A DNA stretch of 64,000 nucleotides from Rheinheimera oceanensis (GCF_018831085.1 NZ_JAGPNM010000007.1:125579-189578), one strand, 5' to 3'; counted from the first letter of the stretch, positions 38,769-48,793 are shown. The notes: generated from the letters alone by a model not told the origin. A program made the numbers and translations.

Positions 38769-39797
38769 ATGTTAGTTATCCGGCCGATAACGGCAGCTGA
38801 TTTTGCAGCGCTGAAAAACATCGCTATAGAATCCGGTGCTGGTTTTACCTCGTTGCCGGTAAACGATGAACGGCTAAAGCAGAAAATTGCGCATGCCGAG
38901 CACAGCTTTGCGGCCGAGGTAACTACACCGGGCGATCAGGGGTATCTGTTTGTGCTGGAAGATACCCAAAGCGGTGAAATTGTAGGTACCACCGGCATAG
39001 AGGCTGCGGTGGGCACCAGCACACCGCTGTATCATTTTCAGCAGAACACCGTTATTCACCATAGTGCTGAGTTAAATGTGTTTAACCAGCTAAAAACACT
39101 GACACTGTGTAACGATTACACCGGCGCATCTGAAATTTGCACGCTGTTTTTGCGCGAAAGCTACCGGCGCAACCATGCCGGGCGCTTTTTATCCAAAGTG
39201 CGGTTTTTGTTTATGGCCGAGTATCCGCAGCGTTTTAGCGATCGTGTTATTGCTGAAATGCGCGGCGCTGCCGACAGTGATGGCCAGCCACCATTTTGGC
39301 ACTGGTTGCAAAAACTGTTTTTAACCATTGATTTTCCAACGGCGGACCATTTAATTGGTATTGGTAAAAAAGCCTTTATTGCCGAGCTGATGCCGCGCCA
39401 TCCGATTTATGTCGGTTTACTGCCGCAGGCCGCCCAGGATGTTATCGGTCAGGTGCATCAAAACACCAAGCCAGCGCTTAATATGCTGGAAAATGAGGGT
39501 TTTGCTCACCGTGGTTATATCGATTTATTCGACGCCGGCCCAACGGTAGAAGCCCGGTTAAGCCAGATTAAATCGGTTGCAGCCAGTAAAAAAGTCAGGG
39601 TGAAAATTGCTGAAGTTCAGGGCGAGCAAACGCTGGCAGTAGCGAACACGGCGCTGCAACAGTTCAGGGCCAGTTTTGGTAAGAATGCAAAATTTGATGC
39701 AGATCAGCAGCAGCTACTGCTAAGCGCAGAATTTGCCGATACACTGCAGCTGCACGATGGCGATATGGCAAGATTTATAGTGTTAGATAAGGCCTGA
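38769..39797 (+). CDS. astA: Arginine N-succinyltransferase
   Basis: A 342-residue enzyme that succinylates arginine with succinyl-CoA as the first step of the AST pathway. LVIRPITAADFAALKNIA starts the acyltransferase fold; ICTLFLRESYRRNHAGRFLSK and MRGAADSDGQPPFW are AstA signatures, and ENEGFAHRGYIDLFDAGPTVE closes the domain. It starts 3 bp after astC. The AstB, AstD and AstE genes are not in this window. The gene that usually follows in related genomes, astD, is absent here; DUF1338 comes next after 44 bp. Confidence 0.93.
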   Translation: MLVIRPITAADFAALKNIAIESGAGFTSLPVNDERLKQKIAHAEHSFAAEVTTPGDQGYLFVLEDTQSGEIVGTTGIEAAVGTSTPLYHFQQNTVIHHSAELNVFNQLKTLTLCNDYTGASEICTLFLRESYRRNHAGRFLSKVRFLFMAEYPQRFSDRVIAEMRGAADSDGQPPFWHWLQKLFLTIDFPTADHLIGIGKKAFIAELMPRHPIYVGLLPQAAQDVIGQVHQNTKPALNMLENEGFAHRGYIDLFDAGPTVEARLSQIKSVAASKKVRVKIAEVQGEQTLAVANTALQQFRASFGKNAKFDADQQQLLLSAEFADTLQLHDGDMARFIVLDKA

Positions 39798-39841
39798 GGG
39801 CCAGACAAGTAATAACTGGTAAATGTTAAGGCGGAATAAAT

Positions 39842-40645
39842 ATGCATACTGATGTAAAAGCGTTGTTTGCCAACTTGTGGCAAGACTATGTAGCCGTGAC
39901 TCCTTCTGCCAAAAAAGTGCACCAGTTGCTGGGTAGCTCGCAGCAGGATGACGTAATTAACGATCATATTGCGCTGCGTACTTTTAATCTGGAAAAGGTT
40001 GGGCTGGAAAAACTGGCAGCACACTTTAAAGCACTGGGCTATGAAGAGTGTGGCGAGTATCATTTTGAAGCGAAAAAGCTGTATGCCAAGCACTATGAGC
40101 ATGCGGACCGCAGCTTACCCAAAGTGTTTATCTCTGAACTGCTGTTAGATAAATGCTCGGCTTACCTGCGCGATACTATTACCGCGCTGGTTGAACAAAT
40201 CCCGGCCGATGCAGTAACAGCAGATAACTTTTTGTACAGTGGTACACACTGGCAGGTAAGCCAGGCTACCTATGAAAAGCTGCTGGCAGAAAGTGAATAT
40301 GCGGCCTGGGTTGCAGCCTGGGGTTACCGGGCTAATCACTTCACAGTAAGTGTGAATGACTTGCAAAGCTTCAGTACCTTAGAGCAGGTAAACAAGACAT
40401 TAAAAGACGAAGGCTTTTTGCTTAATACCTCAGGTGGCGAAATTAAAGGTACACCACAAGTGTACTTAGAGCAGTCATCTACGCTGGCCGATTTGCACCC
40501 GGTACAGTTCAGCGATGCTATTGCTACTATTCCAAGCTGCTTTTATGAGTTTGCCCGCCGTTATCCAATGACAAACGGTTTACTCTATACCGGTTTTGTA
40601 GCCGCGTCTGCAGATAAAATTTTCGAAAGCACCAACGCCCGCTAA
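39842..40645 (+). CDS. DUF1338/HglS-like metal-dependent dioxygenase
   Basis: A 267-residue DUF1338 protein. Members include HglS (YdcJ), which converts 2-oxoadipate to 2-hydroxyglutarate in lysine catabolism. The three likely metal ligands are the His in NDHIALRTF, the His in YRANHFTVS and the Glu in VYLEQSS. It is shorter than HglS (about 450), lacking the extra subdomain, so its substrate may differ. The position behind astC-astA matches the arginine-degradation neighbourhood I recall from related genera, with astD missing. A strong terminator follows. Confidence 0.85.
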   Translation: MHTDVKALFANLWQDYVAVTPSAKKVHQLLGSSQQDDVINDHIALRTFNLEKVGLEKLAAHFKALGYEECGEYHFEAKKLYAKHYEHADRSLPKVFISELLLDKCSAYLRDTITALVEQIPADAVTADNFLYSGTHWQVSQATYEKLLAESEYAAWVAAWGYRANHFTVSVNDLQSFSTLEQVNKTLKDEGFLLNTSGGEIKGTPQVYLEQSSTLADLHPVQFSDAIATIPSCFYEFARRYPMTNGLLYTGFVAASADKIFESTNAR

Positions 40646-40663
40646 GTTTTGTTACATAATTGA

Positions 40664-40685
40664 AGCCGGTATTTACCGGCTTTTT
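40664..40685 (+). terminator. Terminator of astC-astA-DUF1338 operon
   Basis: Perfect stem AGCCGGT/ACCGGCT, four-base loop, then TTTTT, 18 bp past the DUF1338 stop. Confidence 0.9.
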
Positions 40686-40758
40686 GCGTTATCATCCGGA
40701 TAAGACTACGTTACGTAATGCTATTTATTCAGCTAACGTTTTAACCGGGATAATAATA

Positions 40759-42207
40759 ATGAGGAAAGTCAGTACGCTGCTGTTTGCTTTAGGCTTTGTC
40801 TGTGGCGAAGCATTGGCGGCACAGTTAGATAAAGTAACGGTGGCGTTACAGCATCCTGCCAATGGCAACATTGTCCATATACCAGAGCGGCAGCAGCTAC
40901 TGGTATCAGGGTTTAGCCAGTTTGCCCGTTGGTTGTCGGTAGTTGATTTAACCGATTATAAAGCGCAGTTATTGCCTATACCGTCTGATGCGCAATTTTT
41001 TAATAAAGCCATACTGGCCGGTGACAGCAAACCACAACTGGTGTTTCTGGGGTTGGGGGGCATTAGTCGGTTAAATGCGGACAATACCGCGGCTGAACGG
41101 CTTGTTAGCAGTACATCCTTGTATCGGGTGCTGGATCAAAACCGGCTGCGCGAAGCTAACTTTGTTGTCGATCTTGGCTCGGGTTTAACTGATTTTATTA
41201 TTGCTGATTTTCAGCACACGCATTTATACCGCCAACAGGATGATGGTAGTTTTAACCATTATCCGCTGCACATTCCGGCCTTGGTGCAAAGCTGGCGTAC
41301 CAGCCCGGATTACAACCCGCGTAAGCCCTATCTTGCTGATGTAAACCAGGACGGTAAAACTGATCTGCTGTTTGTCTGGCAGGGCAAATTTCAGGCGTTT
41401 TTGCAGCAATCTGATGGCAGTTTTGCCACTGAACCTGTGACAATGAGCTGGCCGGTGGCACTGTCTACCGAGCAGGAAGCGGACCAGCGCAACGATGCCG
41501 GGCGTAGCTACAGTGGCCAGAATATCGATACGCTACGTGATATTACTGACATAGATGGTGATGGCATAGTGGATCTGGTGATTAACCGTGAACAACTGGC
41601 CGATGCGCTGGAGCGTAATAACAGTTTTCGTATTCACTTTGGCAGTGTAACTGAGCAGGGGCTAAGCTTCAGTGCCGAGCCTGATACTTTTATTACAACC
41701 GATACTTCACCGATAGATGTAGTTATTGACGATTTTAACGGTGATGGCCGCAAAGATTTTTATATTCCCAGCACCCATTTTGGCGTAGGCACACTGGTTC
41801 GGGTATTGCTGCGTGGCAGCGCTAATTTGGATATTGATTTTTATTTATTAAATGAACAACGCCGGTACAGTGCCAAAGCTGATTTTCGCCAGCAGGCAAC
41901 TATAGATGTCAGCATTGGTAACTTCCGCTATGACATGCCGTTATTTCAGGTAGCTAACCTCAGTGGCGATGGTTTTAAGTCATTGTTGGTGGGGGATGGC
42001 CGCGAACAACTGCGGCTATATCAGCATGATGATAAACGGTTGTTCAGCCGGCGCAGTGAAAGATTAAAAGTAGATTTGCCACGCGATGCCAGCAAAGTGC
42101 GTGTTATGGATCTTACTGGTAATGGCAAAGATGACCTGGTATTACCTTTTGATACCCAGGATAAAGAGGGCTTACGTAACCAGCTCCATTTTTTGCTGAA
42201 ACGCTAA
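40759..42207 (+). CDS. Exported FG-GAP/VCBS-repeat protein
   Basis: A 482-residue exported protein with a signal peptide ending at ALAAQ. Calcium-binding FG-GAP repeats are spread along the chain: DVNQDGKTDLLF, DIDGDGIVDLVI, DFNGDGRKDFYI, NLSGDGFKSLLV and DLTGNGKDDLVL. These form a beta-propeller like integrin alpha chains. No enzymatic domain is seen. The ATG at 40759 has GGGA upstream; the frame is open earlier but without signal peptide. Role unknown; perhaps surface adhesion or polysaccharide binding. Confidence 0.85.
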   Translation: MRKVSTLLFALGFVCGEALAAQLDKVTVALQHPANGNIVHIPERQQLLVSGFSQFARWLSVVDLTDYKAQLLPIPSDAQFFNKAILAGDSKPQLVFLGLGGISRLNADNTAAERLVSSTSLYRVLDQNRLREANFVVDLGSGLTDFIIADFQHTHLYRQQDDGSFNHYPLHIPALVQSWRTSPDYNPRKPYLADVNQDGKTDLLFVWQGKFQAFLQQSDGSFATEPVTMSWPVALSTEQEADQRNDAGRSYSGQNIDTLRDITDIDGDGIVDLVINREQLADALERNNSFRIHFGSVTEQGLSFSAEPDTFITTDTSPIDVVIDDFNGDGRKDFYIPSTHFGVGTLVRVLLRGSANLDIDFYLLNEQRRYSAKADFRQQATIDVSIGNFRYDMPLFQVANLSGDGFKSLLVGDGREQLRLYQHDDKRLFSRRSERLKVDLPRDASKVRVMDLTGNGKDDLVLPFDTQDKEGLRNQLHFLLKR

Positions 42208-42235
42208 GGCTTATTCTACGTTTGTTGTTTAGAGT

Positions 42236-42258
42236 AGCCCCGGCCATATGCCGGGGCT
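42236..42258. terminator. Terminator between FG-GAP and amidohydrolase genes
   Basis: Perfect 9-bp stem AGCCCCGGC/GCCGGGGCT with loop CATAT between convergent stops. The plus side has TTTT; the minus side no clear T run. Confidence 0.8.
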
Positions 42259-42265
42259 GCATGTT

Positions 42266-45200
42266 TTAACGTGGTTCAAACTCAAATAGCTGGCGTTTGC
42301 GCTCGCGCAAGCCAATTTCGTTCATGCTGTTGGCATCAAATAAGCGGCCATTCACCATGGTATGGCTAACCCGGTCGCTCACGCGGATATCTTCCAGCGG
42401 GTTACCGTCTATTACTATTAAGTCGGCCAGTTTACCGGCTTCAATCGAGCCCAACTGATGGTCCATACCAAAGGTTTTCGCCGGGTTGATAGTAGCGGTT
42501 TTCAGCGCCTCCAACGGGCTCATACCACCCTGGGCAAACATCCATATTTCCCAGTGTGCACCTAAACCTTCACGTTGACCGTGAGCACCTATATTGGCTA
42601 CTACACCAATATCGCTTAGCTCTTTGGCGGTTTTTACCACATTAAAATGGTTGTAGTGGTTATCCGGGGCCGTGGGGCGGCGCATACTGCGCGGCGCCAG
42701 TTGGTCCATTGGTACGTAGTTGCGCATTTTCGGGTGTTTCCACACTTCGGTTTTGTCGTACCAGTAGTTTTCACCCCAAATACCGCCATAGGCCACTACC
42801 AGCGTAGGGGTGTAGGCGGTTTTGCTGGCCTGCCACAATTGCTTAATATCGTCATACACTTTTGCTGCCGGTAGTGCATGTTCAACGGTAGTGTGGCCAT
42901 CGACAATCATGGTCAGGTTGTGCTGCATTAATGAGCCACCTTCGGGCACTACCATCATATTTAGCTCGCGGGCGGCCTGAATAACCTGCTGTCGCTGATT
43001 ACGCCGTGGCTGGTTGTAACTTTTTACGCTGAATGCCCCGGCTTTTTGCAGGCGCTCTAAATGAAATTTAGCATCATCCAGGCTGTCGATATGCGAGGTG
43101 TAACCGGCACCTTCAGCGCCGTACAAAATCGTACCGGTAGAGAAAATCCGTGGCCCGGCAATAATACCGGCCTGCTGCATTTCACTGGCGGAAAAAACTT
43201 CGCGGGTATCGTTAGACGGGTCATGAATGGCAGTAACGCCAAAAGCGAGTGAGGCATAGTTCTGCCAGTTTTGCTGCGGGATAATCTGGTTGCTTCCCTG
43301 CGAGCTGTGGGCGTGGGCGTCAAACAGGCCAGGCATAATGGTTTTACCACTGATATCAAATACTTTTGCGCTGGTTGGTACGGCCACGTCACTGCGTTTG
43401 CCAACGGCTTTTATCTTATTGTTTTCTACCAGTACTACACCATCCTGGATCACTTCATCGCCGTTCATGGTGATCACCTGGCCGCCAACAAAAGCCACGC
43501 TGCCACGCGATATATCTGTCGGTGCAGTAAAGCCAAGGTTAATACCATTTTTTGCTGCAAAGTCAGTTTTGTCGCTAAAATCAAACAAGCCTTCAATGCT
43601 GGCATGATACAACTCTGGCCCCAGGCTCCAGTAAATATGCCGGCTGTTACCACTCCAACTGATATATTCACCGGCGCGCACCGACAGTTGCTTTACCGGA
43701 AATTGCTTATCCGTACCGCTGATATCAATGGCTTTGCCGCGTTCGGTAAAAGGCGTAACAAAAACTTTAAAGCGATCGGCAAAAGCCAGGTATTTGCCAT
43801 CCGGTGACAGTTTAAATTCAGTACCAAACTTGGCCGTGTACAGCGTTTGCTGGATATGTTTGGTCAAATCTATGCGGATAAGGCTGGGGGCGTTATCGTA
43901 GTCGACGGCATAAACAGTGTTATTGTCGGCACCGAACATGGGTGCGCGGCCATTACGGCTGATAAGCTCCGGTGTGCCGCCTTTGCTGCTGATCTTATAT
44001 AAGCCGGTGTTTAGCGACCATTGGCGGGGCAGCAGGCTGCCAGCGCCGGTTTTACGGTAAATGACCGTTTTGCCATCCGGGCTGAATACCGGCTCTATAT
44101 ATTTGCCCGGTTCGCCGGTAAGTTTACTGATGCGGCCATTACGCAGGTTAACGATATTCACCGCGCCCTGGCTGTTGTCGTTCCAGCTAACATATACCAG
44201 TTCTTTACCGTCGCGGGAAAATTGCGGGTAATACTCAAAGTCAGTGCTTTGTTTTGTCAGACGCCGGGGTTTAGGGTTATCTATATCAGTAATATACAAA
44301 TGGCCCAGTGCGGTGAATACTGCCTGTTTACCATCTGGTGATACCTGAATAAAGCGCAGCATTTTGGTGTCGAACTGATCTTTATCCAGATCTTGTTTTA
44401 CCCGCACCGCTGTTTGAATTTGCTTACTGGTGGTTAGGTTAAATGCGATAGTTGTGGCTTGTTTATCGGCAATATTCAGCTTTTTAATCTCGCCACCGGC
44501 CCAAAATACCAAAGCTTTATTATCGGGTGTCCAGCTTAGCGTAGGGTAAACACCATGAATGGCCCAGGTTTCCTGCATATCTCTGTCCAGGTCGTCATAC
44601 AGCTTAATATGTTCGCCGCTTTGTAAATCATATAAAAACAGCGTGCTTTGAAAATCTACCCGGCGGATATAGGCCAGGTATTTGCCATCCGGCGATGGTG
44701 TAGGGCGGATAGCCCCACCGGCGCCGTCCAGCACCACTTCCCACTTGCCGGTTTCGCGTTCAAAACGCTTTATTTTATATATACCGCTTTCAGAGTCTTT
44801 ACTGTAATGAAAGGTTTTGCCCGGTGTATCATCCTGTGAGAAGTAGATGTATTTGCCATCTGGCGAAAATGCCGGTTCGCCTAAGTCTTTCTGATCGTTA
44901 GCTCTTTCTGTCAGCATAATGCCTTTGCCACCGGTTTTATGGTATTGCCATATTTCACCGGCGCCCAGCGAGCGGCTGGCAGTAAAGTGTTTACGTGCCA
45001 CAATAAATTCGCCATCCGGGCTCCAGGCCGGGCTGTTTAACAGCCTGAATGTTTCATTGGTTACCGCGCGCGGCTCGCTGCCATCGGCATTCATAATCCA
45101 GATATTATCGCCACCGCCTTCATCGCTGGTGTAGGCAATATGTTTGCCGTCCGGGCTAAAAGCGGGCTGCATTTGCCAGCCAATGTCTTTCGTTAGCTGT

Positions 45201-45451
45201 GTGGCGTTGCCGCCGGTTATTGGCATAGTGTAAATATCGCCCAGCAGATCAAAAGCAATTGTTTTGCCATCCGGGCTTACTGTTACATTCATCCAACTGC
45301 CTTGCGATACGGCTATATCTATTGTTTCGAACTGGCCTTGCGGTGCGTTAACGTCCCAGGCCGGGGCTTTATCCGCTGTAATGTCAGTTTCTGCCTGCAG
45401 GGTAAAACTGGCAATGGCCAGCGCTAGCAAGGTAGGGGTAAAAGTTCTCAT
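42266..45451 (-). CDS. Exported amidohydrolase with N-terminal TolB-type beta-propeller
   Basis: A 1061-residue exported protein. After the signal peptide (to about residue 20), residues 40-640 form a TolB/PD40-type propeller with repeated SPDGK-type strands (for example VSPDGKTIAFDLLG and FSPDGKHIAYTSD). The C-terminal amidohydrolase domain has the metal-binding HxH in FDAHAHSSQGSN (about residue 715), a later VEHALPA and IGAHGQREG, and GKLADLIVIDGNPL. This fusion is known in several gammaproteobacteria and is thought to cleave peptides or cyclic amides. Single enzyme, in the periplasm; the substrate is unknown. Confidence 0.88.
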   Translation of the reverse strand: MRTFTPTLLALAIASFTLQAETDITADKAPAWDVNAPQGQFETIDIAVSQGSWMNVTVSPDGKTIAFDLLGDIYTMPITGGNATQLTKDIGWQMQPAFSPDGKHIAYTSDEGGGDNIWIMNADGSEPRAVTNETFRLLNSPAWSPDGEFIVARKHFTASRSLGAGEIWQYHKTGGKGIMLTERANDQKDLGEPAFSPDGKYIYFSQDDTPGKTFHYSKDSESGIYKIKRFERETGKWEVVLDGAGGAIRPTPSPDGKYLAYIRRVDFQSTLFLYDLQSGEHIKLYDDLDRDMQETWAIHGVYPTLSWTPDNKALVFWAGGEIKKLNIADKQATTIAFNLTTSKQIQTAVRVKQDLDKDQFDTKMLRFIQVSPDGKQAVFTALGHLYITDIDNPKPRRLTKQSTDFEYYPQFSRDGKELVYVSWNDNSQGAVNIVNLRNGRISKLTGEPGKYIEPVFSPDGKTVIYRKTGAGSLLPRQWSLNTGLYKISSKGGTPELISRNGRAPMFGADNNTVYAVDYDNAPSLIRIDLTKHIQQTLYTAKFGTEFKLSPDGKYLAFADRFKVFVTPFTERGKAIDISGTDKQFPVKQLSVRAGEYISWSGNSRHIYWSLGPELYHASIEGLFDFSDKTDFAAKNGINLGFTAPTDISRGSVAFVGGQVITMNGDEVIQDGVVLVENNKIKAVGKRSDVAVPTSAKVFDISGKTIMPGLFDAHAHSSQGSNQIIPQQNWQNYASLAFGVTAIHDPSNDTREVFSASEMQQAGIIAGPRIFSTGTILYGAEGAGYTSHIDSLDDAKFHLERLQKAGAFSVKSYNQPRRNQRQQVIQAARELNMMVVPEGGSLMQHNLTMIVDGHTTVEHALPAAKVYDDIKQLWQASKTAYTPTLVVAYGGIWGENYWYDKTEVWKHPKMRNYVPMDQLAPRSMRRPTAPDNHYNHFNVVKTAKELSDIGVVANIGAHGQREGLGAHWEIWMFAQGGMSPLEALKTATINPAKTFGMDHQLGSIEAGKLADLIVIDGNPLEDIRVSDRVSHTMVNGRLFDANSMNEIGLRERKRQLFEFEPR

Positions 45452-45748
45452 ACAGGTTCCTGTCGGTTGTATTGCTATTTTTGTTGTTGAGGCATTTTAC
45501 CAACAGGGTGACATAAAGTAGCTGCGGGGTTAAGTTTTTCGCTTTGATATTGCGCTAAGAACCGGCATTACAGAGATAAAATGTGCCGCAACATATTGCG
45601 ACAAATTAACCTTATGTAATTTAATCTGGTAAGTGGCTTGTTGCTGTTGATATTATTGCACACTGAGTTACTGAAATAACACACTGGTGGCCGGTTCTGT
45701 ACGGTTGCTGTACGGCACTTTTACTATTTTATTTGAGCAAATACCCCG

Positions 45749-47485
45749 ATGTTTATTGTTGATCAATTAATTATGCTGGCGGCGATATTAATTTTACTGG
45801 GTATTTTATCCAGTAAGCTGTCGGCCCGGCTTGGCCTGCCTATGCTGGTGCTGTTTTTACTGGTGGGTATGCTAGCCGGGGAGGATGGTCTGGGCCGTAT
45901 CGCTTTTGACAGCCCGCAGGCGGCACATGCGCTGGGTACTCTGGCTCTGGCGCTGATCTTGTTTGATGGCGGCTTGCAAACCCCGGTACAGTCTATTAAA
46001 CAGGTTTGGAAACCCGCTTCGTTGCTGGCTACGCTTGGCGTGTTTACTACCGCTTTGGTTACCGGCGTTGCTGCCAGTTATATTTTGCAAATCTCAATGC
46101 TCGAAGGCCTGTTACTGGGCGCTATTGTTGGTTCTACCGATGCTGCGGCAGTATTCTCATTGCTGCGAAATGCCGGTATTAACCTGAACAACCGGCTTAA
46201 ATCGACGCTGGAAATCGAGAGTGCGTCGAACGACCCTATGGCGATATTCCTTACCGTAGGATTGTTAGAAATTTTGCTGAACGACTTAAAACCCGGCATT
46301 GGTCTGTTGCAATTGTTTGTGTTGCAGATGGGGCTGGGAGCTGTTGTTGGCCTGGCCGTTGGCTATGGCATTGTCAATATTATCAATCGTATTCATTTGC
46401 AGGCCAACGGCCTTTATCCGGTTATGGTAACGGCTTCGGGCCTGTTAGCTTTTGGCGTGGCAGCTAACCTTGGCGGTAGCGGCTTTTTAGCGGTGTTTAT
46501 TTGCGGCGTGATGGTGGGCAATGCCCGCTTTGTGTTTCAGCGTACTACCTTTTTGTTTCATGACGGCCTGGCCTGGCTTAGCCAAATTACCATGTTTGTG
46601 ATGCTGGGGTTGCTGATCACGCCAAGTTCATTACTGGAAGTATGGTGGCAGGGCTTATTAATTGCAGCAGTGCTGGTGTTTGTTGCCCGGCCGGTGGCAG
46701 TGTTGCCTGTACTAAAATGTTTTGGCTTTAACAGCCGCGAAATGGCGCTGGTATCCTGGGTGGGGTTACGCGGTTCAGTGCCTATTATTCTGGCGATATT
46801 CCCACTGATGTTTGGCCTGGCTAGTGCTGAGCTGATTTTTAACGTGGTGTTCTTCGTGGTATTGATCTCCGCCACGCTGCAAGGTTCAACTCTGCCCTGG
46901 GTGGCGCGTAAGCTTAATCTGATAGAGCAACTGCCGCCTAAGGCACCGGCAACGTTGGAAATCACCTCGCTTGGCGAGGTAGACGCTGAAATTGTTGAAT
47001 ATACCTTATCGGACGATTCGCGTGCGGTGAATCGTCGTTTAGCAAGGATGGCATTGCCGGAGGGCGCTGTGGTGGCGATGATTGCCCGTGGTGAGAAAGT
47101 GATCCCGCCGCGCGGCTCCACGGTATTGCAAGCCCGTGATCATTTGTTTGTGGTGATGAAAAATGATTATAAAACCATCGTTGAACAAGTGTTTGCAGAC
47201 AAAGGTTTTGCTCCTGACAAAGCTGCGGCGGAGTTACGGTTAAAAGGCACCAGCACATTAAGTGACATTGACTGGTGCTTTGCCCTTAACCTGACGGCGT
47301 TACACGGTGATATTTCGCTTGAACAATTATGTAAGAATCAGTTGGCAGATAGCTTAGCAGAGCGGCAGCAATTTGTGCTTGGCCAGTACCGGTTTGAGGT
47401 AGCAGAAATGGTAGGTGAGCGGATAACAACGGTGCTGCTGCATCAGGATGTGGTTGCAGCAGCAAATCAGGCGCCGGTTGCTTAA
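45749..47485 (+). CDS. nhaP2: K+/H+ antiporter of the NhaP2/CvrA type
   Basis: A 578-residue CPA1 antiporter. About 12-13 membrane segments fill residues 1-385, with FDGGLQTP and GSTDAAAVFSLLR carrying ion-binding acids and ESASNDPMAIFL as the core motif. Residues about 400-560 form a cytoplasmic RCK-C/TrkA-C-like domain (SLGEVDAEIVEYTLSDDS, RDHLFVVM). It should exchange potassium (or ammonium) for protons and help set cell volume at high potassium. Followed 37 bp later by a DUF1289 gene and MgtC, forming a small ion-homeostasis cluster. Confidence 0.88.
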   Translation: MFIVDQLIMLAAILILLGILSSKLSARLGLPMLVLFLLVGMLAGEDGLGRIAFDSPQAAHALGTLALALILFDGGLQTPVQSIKQVWKPASLLATLGVFTTALVTGVAASYILQISMLEGLLLGAIVGSTDAAAVFSLLRNAGINLNNRLKSTLEIESASNDPMAIFLTVGLLEILLNDLKPGIGLLQLFVLQMGLGAVVGLAVGYGIVNIINRIHLQANGLYPVMVTASGLLAFGVAANLGGSGFLAVFICGVMVGNARFVFQRTTFLFHDGLAWLSQITMFVMLGLLITPSSLLEVWWQGLLIAAVLVFVARPVAVLPVLKCFGFNSREMALVSWVGLRGSVPIILAIFPLMFGLASAELIFNVVFFVVLISATLQGSTLPWVARKLNLIEQLPPKAPATLEITSLGEVDAEIVEYTLSDDSRAVNRRLARMALPEGAVVAMIARGEKVIPPRGSTVLQARDHLFVVMKNDYKTIVEQVFADKGFAPDKAAAELRLKGTSTLSDIDWCFALNLTALHGDISLEQLCKNQLADSLAERQQFVLGQYRFEVAEMVGERITTVLLHQDVVAAANQAPVA

Positions 47486-47522
47486 ATGCAAAGCCTGATT
47501 AACATTAACAGCAGAGTATCGC

Positions 47523-47759
47523 ATGGTTGAATCGCCCTGTGTGGCCGCGTGCCGTTTAAATACCAACAAGGTCTGTGTGGGTTGTTATCGTCATATTAGT
47601 GAAATAGTTGACTGGAACAAGCGTAATGACGCCGAAAATGCCTCTATATTACAGAAGGTAGCGCTGAGAAAACAAACAGCAACTGAGCAGAAAGGGCCAA
47701 CCAGCCCGATCACACAAGCGGAATGGCAAGCGGCTAAAATAGCAGCACGTTTAGGTTGA
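47523..47759 (+). CDS. DUF1289 protein
   Basis: A 78-residue protein with the DUF1289 zinc-binding-like pattern SPCVAACRLNTNKVCVGCYR, four cysteines near the N-terminus and a short helical tail. The family often lies by other metabolic genes and its function is unknown. It lies between nhaP2 and mgtC and is probably co-transcribed with both (gaps 37 and 10 bp). Confidence 0.85.
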   Translation: MVESPCVAACRLNTNKVCVGCYRHISEIVDWNKRNDAENASILQKVALRKQTATEQKGPTSPITQAEWQAAKIAARLG

Positions 47760-47769
47760 AGGACAGTAT

Positions 47770-48324
47770 ATGCTGGACTGGCAAATAATTTTTGATATCA
47801 GCCCCTTTGCCTGGACCGAATTAGGTACGGCGTTACTGTGTGGTTTTATTATCGGCCTGGAGCGGCAACTGCGTGGTAAACCGGCTGGTATTCGTACCTC
47901 TATCTTAATTGTAATGGGCACTTATGTGTTTATTGCCGCTTCAATGTCGGTTAACAGCAGCATGACGGACCCTTCGCGCATTATTGGCCAGGTTATTACC
48001 GGGGTGGGGTTTTTAGGTGCCGGTGTTATGCTGGCCCGCGATGGTATGGTGCTGGGGGTTACATCTGCTGCCACTATCTGGGTGTTAGCCGCCATTGGTG
48101 TTTGTATTGGGATCGGCCAGGATTTGGTGGCGATTAAGCTATCGGTGCTGGTGGTAATTGTGCTGGTAGGGATAGATATTCTGGAAAATTCATCTTCAGC
48201 TATGCGTCGCGGTGTACACCGCACTTACAACGAATGGCTCACCCGCACTAATGGCAGTTTATTTAGCCGGCGTAAAGACGATACACCGCCTGGGCAGCGG
48301 CCAGATATTGATGATCCGCACTGA
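47770..48324 (+). CDS. MgtC/SapB family membrane protein
   Basis: A 184-residue membrane protein of the MgtC/SapB group. Four to five membrane segments; motifs LCGFIIGLERQLRGKPAGIRT and GVGFLGAGVMLARDG are the family signature. MgtC-type proteins affect magnesium homeostasis and ATP synthase activity in pathogens; this shorter form without the C-terminal ACT-like domain is common in non-pathogens and its role is less clear. Ends with a soluble 40-residue charged tail. Confidence 0.88.
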   Translation: MLDWQIIFDISPFAWTELGTALLCGFIIGLERQLRGKPAGIRTSILIVMGTYVFIAASMSVNSSMTDPSRIIGQVITGVGFLGAGVMLARDGMVLGVTSAATIWVLAAIGVCIGIGQDLVAIKLSVLVVIVLVGIDILENSSSAMRRGVHRTYNEWLTRTNGSLFSRRKDDTPPGQRPDIDDPH

Positions 48325-48352
48325 GCTGCCGTCCCTGGCTGGTATTGCAGGT

Positions 48353-48667
48353 TTAACTGCTGAGTTTTAAGCCAATTAACCCGGTCAGGATCAGCATAAT
48401 GCTTAGCACCCGTGGCAGGTTAACCGGATCATTAAACAAGATAATACCGGCAATAACCGTACCTACAGCGCCGATGCCGGTCCATACGGCATAGGCCGTA
48501 CCTACCGGCAACTGGCGCATGGCCAGGCCTAATAAACTGATACTGATCAGCATAGCAACCAGAGTAAATACCGATGGCCACAGTCTGGTAAAGCCCATAC
48601 TGTATTTAAGCCCAAGCGCCCAGCCAATTTCAAACAGGCCAGCCAGAGAAAGTAAAAACCATGACAT
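48353..48667 (-). CDS. gdx: Guanidinium exporter of the SMR family
   Basis: A 104-residue small multidrug-resistance transporter of the Gdx (SugE) branch. It forms a dual-topology dimer that exchanges guanidinium for protons. The start [20 protein letters not shown] and the [16 protein letters not shown] block match SugE almost word for word. The membrane Glu13 is the substrate- and proton-binding residue. The ATG at 48665-48667 is chosen over the longer open frame. A guanidine-II riboswitch lies 20-66 bp upstream, so guanidine should turn the gene on. Confidence 0.95.
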   Translation of the reverse strand: MSWFLLSLAGLFEIGWALGLKYSMGFTRLWPSVFTLVAMLISISLLGLAMRQLPVGTAYAVWTGIGAVGTVIAGIILFNDPVNLPRVLSIMLILTGLIGLKLSS

Positions 48668-48686
48668 AGTGGTAATACCAAAAGCA

Positions 48687-48733
48687 GGTGGGGTCGTCCC
48701 CGTTACAGATGCGCTGGCGGGTCGTCCCGTCAG
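48687..48733 (-). promoter_or_regulatory. Guanidine-II riboswitch (mini-ykkC)
   Basis: Two short hairpins read on the minus strand as GACGGGACGACCCGCC and ACGGGGACGACCCC, each with an ACGA-type loop on a GGG/CCC stem, spaced by about 18 bases. This is the hallmark of the mini-ykkC class, which binds guanidine and exposes the ribosome binding site of gdx/sugE. It lies directly before gdx. High confidence from structure and gene context. Confidence 0.93.
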
Positions 48734-48793
48734 GCTAAGTGGAAAGCGGATTATAGCAAAGCCGGGGGCTAAGCCAAGCACTACAGAAAAAAC

